Source: Candidatus Giovannonibacteria bacterium RIFCSPLOWO2_02_FULL_45_28 (lineage in GTDB: Bacteria; Patescibacteriota; Minisyncoccia; UBA11713; 2-01-FULL-45-33). Taken from it: a DNA stretch of 35,266 bases. The position numbers and the translations under genes are program-made. Within the stretch, counting starts at the first letter, position 1. The number at the start of each line of letters is the position of its first letter. This document shows, piece by piece, positions 27,363-33,106 of the stretch. Below the pieces are notes generated by a model that saw nothing but the letters and a program-made list of their open reading frames with translations, made no database searches and had not been told where the DNA came from. The stretch lies in the NCBI GenBank assembly GCA_001780725.1, contig MFIM01000029.1:1-35266 (forward strand), written 5' to 3'.

Positions 27363-30300
27363 TTATTCTGCCTCAATAAATTCTTCAAAGCGTTCTTTTT
27401 TAATCTTGCCTCTTTCTTTCTCTTTTTCTTCTTCAAGATCCTCTTCTGCGCTCACAACGCCTCGGAGATCAACGTCAAGGGCCAAACCCTTCAGTTCATT
27501 AACCAAAACATGGAACGATGCTGGAATATTCGGGGTCTTAAAAGGCTCGCCGCGCACAATCGCATCGTACGCAGCCGCGCGGCCCAAAACGTCGTCTGAT
27601 TTGATTGTAAGCATCTCCTGCAAAGTGTGCGCGGCGCCGTATCCTTCCAAAGCCCAAACTTCCATTTCTCCGAAACGCTGTCCGCCGCCCTGCGCTTTTC
27701 CTCCGAGAGGCTGTTGAGTAATCAAAGAATAGGGGCCGATTGAGCGCATGTGAATTTTATCTTCAACCATGTGCGAAAGCTTCATCATATAAACCATTCC
27801 GACGGTAACTTTCTGGTCAAACCCCTTTCCTGTGCGTCCATCAAAAAGCTGAACCTTGCCGTCTTCGGGAAGCCCGGCCCTTCTTAATTCTTCTTTAATT
27901 TCTGTTTCTGTAGCCCCTAAAAGCGCCGGTGTTACAGCCATGTATCCAAGTTTAGACGCGGCCCAGCCGAGATGCGTTTCCAAAATCTGGCCGATGTTCA
28001 TTCTTGAAGCGACGCCGAGAGGATTTAAAATGATATCCACCGGAGTTCCGTCGTCAAGGTATGGCATATCTTCTTCCGGCAAAATGCGCGAAACAACTCC
28101 CTTGTTGCCGTGCCTGCCTGCCAATTTGTCGCCGGAAGAAATTTTCCGCATCTCGGCAACCTCAACGCGAATTTGCTTTATAACCCCGGTTTCCAATTTG
28201 TCCCCTTTCTCGCGAGAAAAAATCTTTATGCCAACAACGCGCCCATGCCGCCCGTGCGGCATTCTAAAAGATGTGTCTTTCACATCTCTAGCCTTCTCTC
28301 CAAAAATCGCGCGGAGCAATCTTTCCTCCGGAGTCAAGTCTGATTCGCCTTTTGGCGATATTTTACCAACTAAAATATCGCCCGCCCTTACCTCCGCGCC
28401 TACGCGCACAATGCCGTCTTCATCTAAATCTTTCAGCTTCTCCTCTCCTACATTTGGGATGTCATGAGTAGTAATCTCCGGCCCCAATTTGGTATCCCGC
28501 ACGTCAACAGAATAATCTTCCATAAGTATGGATGTAAAAGCGTCGTTTTGAACCAAACGCTTGGAAAGAATAATGGCGTCTTCAAAATTGGCTCCGCCCC
28601 ACGAAAGAAACGCGCACAACAAATTTTGCCCCAAAGCTAGATGTCCTTTTTGGGTAAGCGATGTATCCGCCAATAAATCTCCTTTTTTCACGCGGTCGCC
28701 GACATTCACCGACGGACGCTGATGAATCAGGGTGGATTGGTTAGAGCGGACAAAATTCACAAGTTCGTATTTTTTCTCGCCTTTGCCGGATTTTACAGTA
28801 ATAGATCCCGCGTCTACCTTAGAGACCGCGCCATCAATGTCGGACAACACAAGCCTGCCGGAATCGTGAGCCGCTTTTTCTTCCACGCCGGTAGCAACAA
28901 GCGGGGCCTGCGGTTTTATGCAAGGCACGGCCTGCCTCTGCATATTTGACCCCATCATTGCGCGACTGGAATCATCATGTTCCAAAAACGGAATAAGAGA
29001 CGTAGCAATAGAAAAAGCTTGCTGCGGAGAAACATCAATATAGTCTATTTCGGAACGTGGAATCAGTGTTGGCTGGCCCTCCGCGCGGCCCTCAACCTCC
29101 TCCACCAAAATATTGCCCGCACTGTCAAGAGCCACTCCCGCTTGCGCGATTTTGTGGCGGACCTCTTCAAACGCGGTCATATAATGAACCTCCTTTGTAG
29201 CCCTGCCTTTTTCCACTTTTCTGTAAGGAGTTTCCAAAATGCCGTATTCGTTTACGCGCGCGTATCCTGCCAAATAATTTATCAGGCCGATGTTCGGACC
29301 TTCCGGCGTCATAATCGGGCAAAGCCTGCCGTAATAAGAAGGGTGGACGTCTCTGACCTCAAAGCCGGACCTCTCTCTTGTAAGGCCCCCAGGCCCCAAA
29401 GCGGAAACACGCCGTTTGTGTTCAAGCTCGCCCAAAATGTTCGTTTGATCCATAAATTGGGAAAGCTGGTTGGTCATGAAAAATTCGGAAATTACTGCGG
29501 AAAACGGGCGCGCGTTCAAAAGCTGCGCCGGGGTCACGGTAGCCAAATCGGAAGTGGACATTCTGTCTTTAATCGTGCGCTCCATGCGCGCGAGTCCGAT
29601 GCGCAAGCGCTGCTGCAACATCTCGCCTATTGAGCGCACCCTTCTGTTGCCGAGGTTATCAATATCGTCCGGCTGCGCCTGCGGATTGTTGTTTAGAGAA
29701 ATTATTTCCGAAATGATGGCGATCAAATCTTCCTTGCTTAAAATACGAGGGGCTTTTTGTTTTATATTCGCGAGTGCTGGAAGGCGCTGGGCCAATTTAT
29801 ATCTTCCAACCTCTGATATGTCGTATCTTTCGGGTCCGAACATAAGCCGCACCAGCTCTCTGGCGTTTTCGGGAGTAGCCAGTTCTCCTTGCCGGATGCG
29901 CTTAAATATTTCTACGTAAGCGTCATCGGCTGTTTTTGTGGAATCTTTCTCCATGGTTTTTTTGATAAAAGAAATTTCTCCGTTATCAATTTTTTCAAAT
30001 GCGGATTTTATATCTTCGGCGTTTTCCAAGCCGAAAACCTTAAGAAGCGCGGTTGCCGCGATTTTTCTCTTGCGGTCAACTTTTACGTAGATCGCCCCAT
30101 CGGCTTCCGTTTCAAATTCCAGCCACGCGCCGCGCGAAGGAATAACTTTTGCGCCGAAGAGTTTCCTGCCGCGAAACATATTGGCGTTGAAATAAGCCCC
30201 CATGGAGCGCGCGAGCTGCGACACAATTACCCGCTCAACGCCGTTTATAAGAAACGTCCCGCGCGGAGTCATAAGCGGAATATCTGCAAGAAACACCTCC

Positions 30301-30602
30301 TGTTCTTTTTTCTCGCCAGTGCGCTTGTTTAAAAGCCTTAAGCGAATCCGCAACGAGGCATCGTAGGAAAGATTATTAATTCTTGCGCGCGTCTCATCAA
30401 ATTTCGGCTCGTCCAAAGAATAATCCAGAAACTCTAAAGCAAGCTCTTCACCTGTGTAATCCAAAACGGGCGAAAATTCGTCCAAAATCTCCTTAAGGCC
30501 GCGTTTTAAAAGCCAATCATAAGATTTGAGTTGCATTTCTGCCAGATCAGGCAAGTCTGTGAAAGCTTCTCTATATCGGGAGAAATATTTTTTGTTTATC
30601 AT
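27363..30602 (-). CDS. rpoB: RNA polymerase subunit beta
   Basis: The beta subunit forms half of the RNA polymerase active centre and the rifampicin pocket. FFMTNQLSQFMDQTNILGELEHKRRVSALGPGGLTRERSGFEVRDVHPSYYGRLCPIMTPEGPNIGLI is the rif/fork region. GDKLAGRHGNKGVVSRILPEEDMPYLDDGTPVDIILNPLGVASRMNIGQILE and GGKAQGGGQRFGEMEVWALEGYGAAHTLQEML are the invariant C-terminal blocks. The start is ATG 30602 (MINKKYFSRYREAF, 1079 aa); the ORF track's TTG at 30623 lacks support. No rplJ/rplL genes precede it; secF lies upstream on the same strand. Two promoter-like sites and a hairpin leader precede it. It is followed by rpoC. Confidence 0.99.
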   Translation of the reverse strand: MINKKYFSRYREAFTDLPDLAEMQLKSYDWLLKRGLKEILDEFSPVLDYTGEELALEFLDYSLDEPKFDETRARINNLSYDASLRIRLRLLNKRTGEKKEQEVFLADIPLMTPRGTFLINGVERVIVSQLARSMGAYFNANMFRGRKLFGAKVIPSRGAWLEFETEADGAIYVKVDRKRKIAATALLKVFGLENAEDIKSAFEKIDNGEISFIKKTMEKDSTKTADDAYVEIFKRIRQGELATPENARELVRLMFGPERYDISEVGRYKLAQRLPALANIKQKAPRILSKEDLIAIISEIISLNNNPQAQPDDIDNLGNRRVRSIGEMLQQRLRIGLARMERTIKDRMSTSDLATVTPAQLLNARPFSAVISEFFMTNQLSQFMDQTNILGELEHKRRVSALGPGGLTRERSGFEVRDVHPSYYGRLCPIMTPEGPNIGLINYLAGYARVNEYGILETPYRKVEKGRATKEVHYMTAFEEVRHKIAQAGVALDSAGNILVEEVEGRAEGQPTLIPRSEIDYIDVSPQQAFSIATSLIPFLEHDDSSRAMMGSNMQRQAVPCIKPQAPLVATGVEEKAAHDSGRLVLSDIDGAVSKVDAGSITVKSGKGEKKYELVNFVRSNQSTLIHQRPSVNVGDRVKKGDLLADTSLTQKGHLALGQNLLCAFLSWGGANFEDAIILSKRLVQNDAFTSILMEDYSVDVRDTKLGPEITTHDIPNVGEEKLKDLDEDGIVRVGAEVRAGDILVGKISPKGESDLTPEERLLRAIFGEKARDVKDTSFRMPHGRHGRVVGIKIFSREKGDKLETGVIKQIRVEVAEMRKISSGDKLAGRHGNKGVVSRILPEEDMPYLDDGTPVDIILNPLGVASRMNIGQILETHLGWAASKLGYMAVTPALLGATETEIKEELRRAGLPEDGKVQLFDGRTGKGFDQKVTVGMVYMMKLSHMVEDKIHMRSIGPYSLITQQPLGGKAQGGGQRFGEMEVWALEGYGAAHTLQEMLTIKSDDVLGRAAAYDAIVRGEPFKTPNIPASFHVLVNELKGLALDVDLRGVVSAEEDLEEEKEKERGKIKKERFEEFIEAE

Positions 30603-30705
30603 AATTTCGTAAACCGAACGCAAAATAGCCCTTTTTCTAGCCTAAAATAAGGGCCTTTTTAAAAATATCTAGGTGCCGACTTTATTATGCAAAGCAATAG
30701 GGCTA
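30603..30705 (-). promoter_or_regulatory. rpoB leader with an attenuator-like hairpin
   Basis: Within the predicted 5' leader, on the minus strand, GCCCTT...AAGGGC pairs (about 30629-30655) and is followed by TATTTTG. It could act as a weak attenuator or, read on the + strand with its CTTTTT tail, as an antisense terminator. No gene lies in this stretch. Confidence 0.35.
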
Positions 30706-30734
30706 ATTTTACCTGCCTATTAAAATACCGTCAA
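30706..30734 (-). promoter_or_regulatory. rpoB promoter P1
   Basis: On the minus strand TTGACG (30729-30734), a 17-nt spacer and TAAAAT (30706-30711). It predicts a leader of about 95 nt before the rpoB ATG. Confidence 0.7.
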
Positions 30735-30743
30735 TAGATCCCC

Positions 30744-30752
30744 TGTGGATAA
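30744..30752 (-). promoter_or_regulatory. DnaA-box match TTATCCACA upstream of rpoB
   Basis: A perfect DnaA 9-mer on the minus strand lies just upstream of P1, between P1 and P2. It adjoins a GC hairpin (CCCCGC...GCGGGG, 30753-30769). Role uncertain; a single box does not make an origin. Confidence 0.3.
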
Positions 30753-30794
30753 CCCCGCCGCTAGCGGGGCAGGCTCCTATTGACACGTTTTTGT

Positions 30795-30823
30795 ATGTTA
30801 GCAAATAAACAAAAGGGTGTCAA
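30795..30823 (-). promoter_or_regulatory. rpoB promoter P2, overlapping the secF end
   Basis: On the minus strand TTGACA (30818-30823), a 17-nt spacer and TGC-TAACAT (30795-30800). It is the strongest consensus match in the window and has the same extended -10 as secG. It lies about 190 nt from the rpoB ATG. Confidence 0.75.
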
Positions 30824-31746
30824 GTCCGCCGCAAACTCCATTTATTCCAGCTCACCAAAAGGGCGCTAGCGATGAATATTGAAGAATATGTGCCGAAGAA
30901 AACGCCGATTAAAATGGCGAGAGCAAAAAGTTTGGTGGAGGCGCCGCCGAAAAAATAAAGCGCGAGCATAACAAGCATAACGGTTAAAGATGTGTTGATA
31001 GAGCGGCCAATGGTTTGCCGAAGGCTTGTCTCAACAACATTTTCCCAGCCCAAGGCCTGGCTAGAGCCAGCGCCTTTGGCGGAAAACTTCTTATTATTTT
31101 CCCTAATGCGGTCAAAAACCACGATCGTATCGTGCACCGAGAAACCTAAAATTGTAAGCAGCGCCGTTACAAAAAGCGTATCCACCGTTACCCCATAAAA
31201 ATGCCCGAGCGCCGCAAAAACTCCTGCCGGAATTGAAACGTCGTGAATCAAAGCCACAAGAGCAGCTGCGCCATACTTCCAAGACTGGACCGGCTTGGAC
31301 ACCTGTCTGAACGCAAAAGCGATGTAAAAAACAATCATAACCATAACCAATCCTATTGCGTAAATAGAATTGCGCTTAAGCTCCGCGCCTATGGTCGGCC
31401 CGATGGATGTAAATTGCTTTTCTTCAAGTTTGCCAAATTTACTAAGCTCGCCAAGCAAAGCCTGGTGCCGCGCCTCGTCTATGGAAGGAAGCCTCAAAAT
31501 CGCCCCACGCTCTCCAACCGGCTGAACAACAGCGTCCGGCAAACCAATGGACGCCAGCGTTTTAGCAATAGCATCAGATGAAGGCCGCTCTCCGCCAGCT
31601 GACGGAGCATACTCAACCTCCAGCAAAGATCCTCCGGTAAAATCAATCCCCAATCTCAATCCCCAAAGCGCCAGCGCCAAAAAACTGGCCGTCACCAGCG
31701 CCCCCGACACCCAATAACTAATTTTCCTCGCTCCGATTATGGTCAT
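30820..31746 (-). CDS. secF: Protein export membrane protein SecF
   Basis: SecF works with SecD beside SecYEG, using the proton motive force to complete protein export. There is an N-terminal transmembrane helix, GLRLGIDFTGGSLLEVEY, a periplasmic-type domain, FTSIGPTIGAELKRNS, then five further helices including the family signature ILGFSVHDTIVVFDRIRENNKK. At 308 residues it is normal. SecD is not next to it, which is unusual; instead its ATG overlaps the stop of the hicA toxin gene (ATGA). No promoter of its own is visible, so it may depend on hicBA transcription or on one further upstream. The secD gene is probably outside the window. Confidence 0.96.
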   Translation of the reverse strand: MTIIGARKISYWVSGALVTASFLALALWGLRLGIDFTGGSLLEVEYAPSAGGERPSSDAIAKTLASIGLPDAVVQPVGERGAILRLPSIDEARHQALLGELSKFGKLEEKQFTSIGPTIGAELKRNSIYAIGLVMVMIVFYIAFAFRQVSKPVQSWKYGAAALVALIHDVSIPAGVFAALGHFYGVTVDTLFVTALLTILGFSVHDTIVVFDRIRENNKKFSAKGAGSSQALGWENVVETSLRQTIGRSINTSLTVMLVMLALYFFGGASTKLFALAILIGVFFGTYSSIFIASALLVSWNKWSLRRT

Positions 31747-31991
31747 GATGAGTTTGAATAAAAATGTTCTTTTAATTCCGCTTCGGAAACGTAGCGCAAG
31801 ACTTGGCCATAAATTGCTCTTAAAGTGCCCCTATCCAATTCCTTGTGATTTGCAATAGTGAGCGTTTGTTTAAAGCCATCCAAAATCCTTTGGAGTTTTA
31901 CATGACTGCCGGTTTGCTTAACGACAGAAAAACCAAAATGTTGCAAAATTTTAATAACGTCCTCTCCAGAAAGGACTTTTAATTTAGGCAT
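31743..31991 (-). CDS. hicA: HicA-type toxin (mRNA interferase)
   Basis: HicA toxins bind double-stranded RNA through a small fold and cleave mRNA. KLKVLSGEDVIKILQHFGFSVVKQTGSHVKLQRILDG...LTIANHKELDRGTLRAIYGQVLR has the complete signature, including the catalytic His in GSHVKL. At 82 residues it is typical. It overlaps hicB by 8 nt upstream and secF by 4 nt downstream. The gene order hicB-hicA is the reverse of the classical one but is common. It looks intact and is probably held inactive by HicB. Confidence 0.93.
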   Translation of the reverse strand: MPKLKVLSGEDVIKILQHFGFSVVKQTGSHVKLQRILDGFKQTLTIANHKELDRGTLRAIYGQVLRYVSEAELKEHFYSNSS

Positions 31992-32208
31992 GAACTTCGG
32001 CCAATTCTAAATTGGCTAAAATGGAAGGCTTGGGAGCTAAATCATATGCTGATAAATCTTCGCCTTCCAAATGAAGTCCAACCGCCTCTTCTATATTTTT
32101 AGCTAGCTCATCTAAAGTTTTCCCTTGCGTGACAACTGGCAAATCAACACCCTGCGCTACGTAATATTTATCGCCTTTATAAATATGAAACTGTATAATC
32201 TTTTTCAT
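31984..32208 (-). CDS. hicB: HicB-type antitoxin
   Basis: HicB neutralises HicA through a partial RNase H-like fold. FHIYKGDKYYVAQGVDLPVVTQGKTLDELAKNIEEAVGLHLEGED is the family core. At 74 residues it lacks a visible C-terminal DNA-binding domain, so autoregulation, if any, may need another factor. A TGC-TAAAAT box with a TTGCGT -35 lies 6 nt before the ATG and there is no SD, predicting a leaderless hicBA(-secF) message. Confidence 0.9.
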   Translation of the reverse strand: MKKIIQFHIYKGDKYYVAQGVDLPVVTQGKTLDELAKNIEEAVGLHLEGEDLSAYDLAPKPSILANLELAEVHA

Positions 32209-32214
32209 GTTGCC

Positions 32215-32242
32215 ATTTTAGCATAATAACATAAAAACGCAA
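32215..32242 (-). promoter_or_regulatory. hicB promoter (leaderless)
   Basis: On the minus strand TTGCGT (32237-32242), a 16-nt spacer and TGC-TAAAAT (32215-32220), 6 nt before the ATG at 32208. Confidence 0.6.
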
Positions 32243-32244
32243 CT

Positions 32245-32997
32245 TTAAATGTTGTTTAATTCTTCTTCTATTGCCGCTTTATTCGGCGGATTTAACTTCA
32301 AGGCCTCTTCGTAGTATTTGCGGGCGTTGGGCTTGTCTCCCTGATCTTTATAATAGGAAGCCAAAACGACTTTCAGATAATAATCGCTCTGATTTTTTTG
32401 GATTCCTTCCAGCAAAATAGGCACGGCTTGGCTTGATTTCTCCGTGTAAGAAAGCGCGTAAAGATCAAAAAGGTTTTTGTATCCGGGAATAAAATCAGGT
32501 TTTACTGAAATTGCCTGCTTAATATATTTTTCGGCTTTGGCAAAATCTTTTAAGTAAAAATGGTAAAGGTCGCCGAGATTGTTAAAAGCGACGTAATCCG
32601 CAGGACGGATAGCGGACGCATACTGCCAAGCCAAAGACGCGCCTTCGTAATCCTCCAAAAACTTTCTCAAAATTCCCAACTGCAGCCATCCCTGCAGATA
32701 ATTCGGCTCGCTTTTCAACTGGAGAGACAAATCTTTTAATTCTTTTGTTTTCGCGGCATCTCCTGCGGGTATTTTTCGGTCTAAAGCTTGATTGGCTAAT
32801 ATTTCGAGCTCACCTCCGCCCTCTTCAACACTCGGTGTTTGTGGCCCATCAACACCGACCTCCGCACTTGGCGGTGGCACCGCCAAGTTGCTTGCCTGCC
32901 GGACAGGCAGGTTCCGCCAAATGAAAAACCCAGCTGCGCCTGCCGCGATTAAAATTAAAATCAAAATTACCAAAGCAATTAAGTAAGTTTTTGGCAT
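32245..32997 (-). CDS. Membrane-anchored TPR protein
   Basis: TPR domains are helical protein-protein scaffolds. One N-terminal helix (LIALVILILILIAAGAAGFFIW, about 5-26) is followed by a ~60-residue Pro-rich linker and then about four TPR-like units from residue ~95. Recognisable stretches include NYLQGWLQLGILRKFLEDYEGASLAWQYA, DYVAFNNLGDLYHFYLKDFAKAEKYIKQAI and YLKVVLASYYKDQGDKPNARKYYEEALKLNP. The linker is built almost entirely from three palindromic repeats (REP-B, REP-A, REP-C) in frame. At 250 residues it is a typical anchored TPR scaffold, and the partner is unknown. TGG-TATTAT lies 6 nt before the ATG. Directly upstream is the terminator of the S-layer-like gene. Confidence 0.85.
   Translation of the reverse strand: MPKTYLIALVILILILIAAGAAGFFIWRNLPVRQASNLAVPPPSAEVGVDGPQTPSVEEGGGELEILANQALDRKIPAGDAAKTKELKDLSLQLKSEPNYLQGWLQLGILRKFLEDYEGASLAWQYASAIRPADYVAFNNLGDLYHFYLKDFAKAEKYIKQAISVKPDFIPGYKNLFDLYALSYTEKSSQAVPILLEGIQKNQSDYYLKVVLASYYKDQGDKPNARKYYEEALKLNPPNKAAIEEELNNI
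32827..32858. repeat. REP-B repeat in the TPR gene
   Basis: AACACTCGGTGTT, an 11-nt gap, then AACACCGA. This is the same left arm and gap as the ftsK copy, with the right arm cut short. It is read as VGVDGPQTPSV. Confidence 0.75.
32867..32887. repeat. REP-A palindrome in the TPR gene
   Basis: CTTGGCGGTG-G-CACCGCCAAG, read in a different frame from the ftsK copy, as LAVPPPS (compare LAVKPPS in uvrC). Confidence 0.9.
32895..32911. repeat. REP-C palindrome in the TPR gene
   Basis: CCTGCC-GGACA-GGCAGG, with the same arms and spacing as the ftsK linker copy. Together with the two preceding repeats it fills the linker after the membrane helix. Confidence 0.6.
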
Positions 32998-33003
32998 AAC
33001 GAC

Positions 33004-33012
33004 ATAATACCA
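33004..33012 (-). promoter_or_regulatory. Extended -10 of the TPR gene (leaderless)
   Basis: On the minus strand TGG-TATTAT ends 6 nt before the ATG at 32997, identical to the box at 11182-11190. It lies just behind the second of two terminator hairpins. Confidence 0.55.
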
Positions 33013-33014
33013 AA

Positions 33015-33077
33015 CCCCGCACCTTTTGCAACAAAAGGTGCGGGGTAAACCAAAAACCCCCGCAAGGGGGTTTTTGG
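33015..33077 (-). terminator. Double hairpin terminator after the S-layer-like gene
   Basis: A 12-bp perfect stem with a GCAA-type loop (arms CCAAAAACCCCC / GGGGGTTTTTGG, 33050-33077) is followed on the minus strand by a second, 14-bp perfect stem (CCCCGCACCTTTTG / CAAAAGGTGCGGGG, 33015-33045). Two strong stems in tandem suit a highly expressed gene. Confidence 0.85.
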
Positions 33078-33106
33078 AATAACCTGCTAATTCACAAGCT
33101 TAGCGA

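Noticed and set aside
28977-29633. 218-aa ORF antisense to rpoB (and 27856-28467, 203 aa)
   Set aside because: They are shadows of the GC-rich rpoB reading frame: no family motifs, no start signals, and the opposite strand encodes invariant RpoB blocks.
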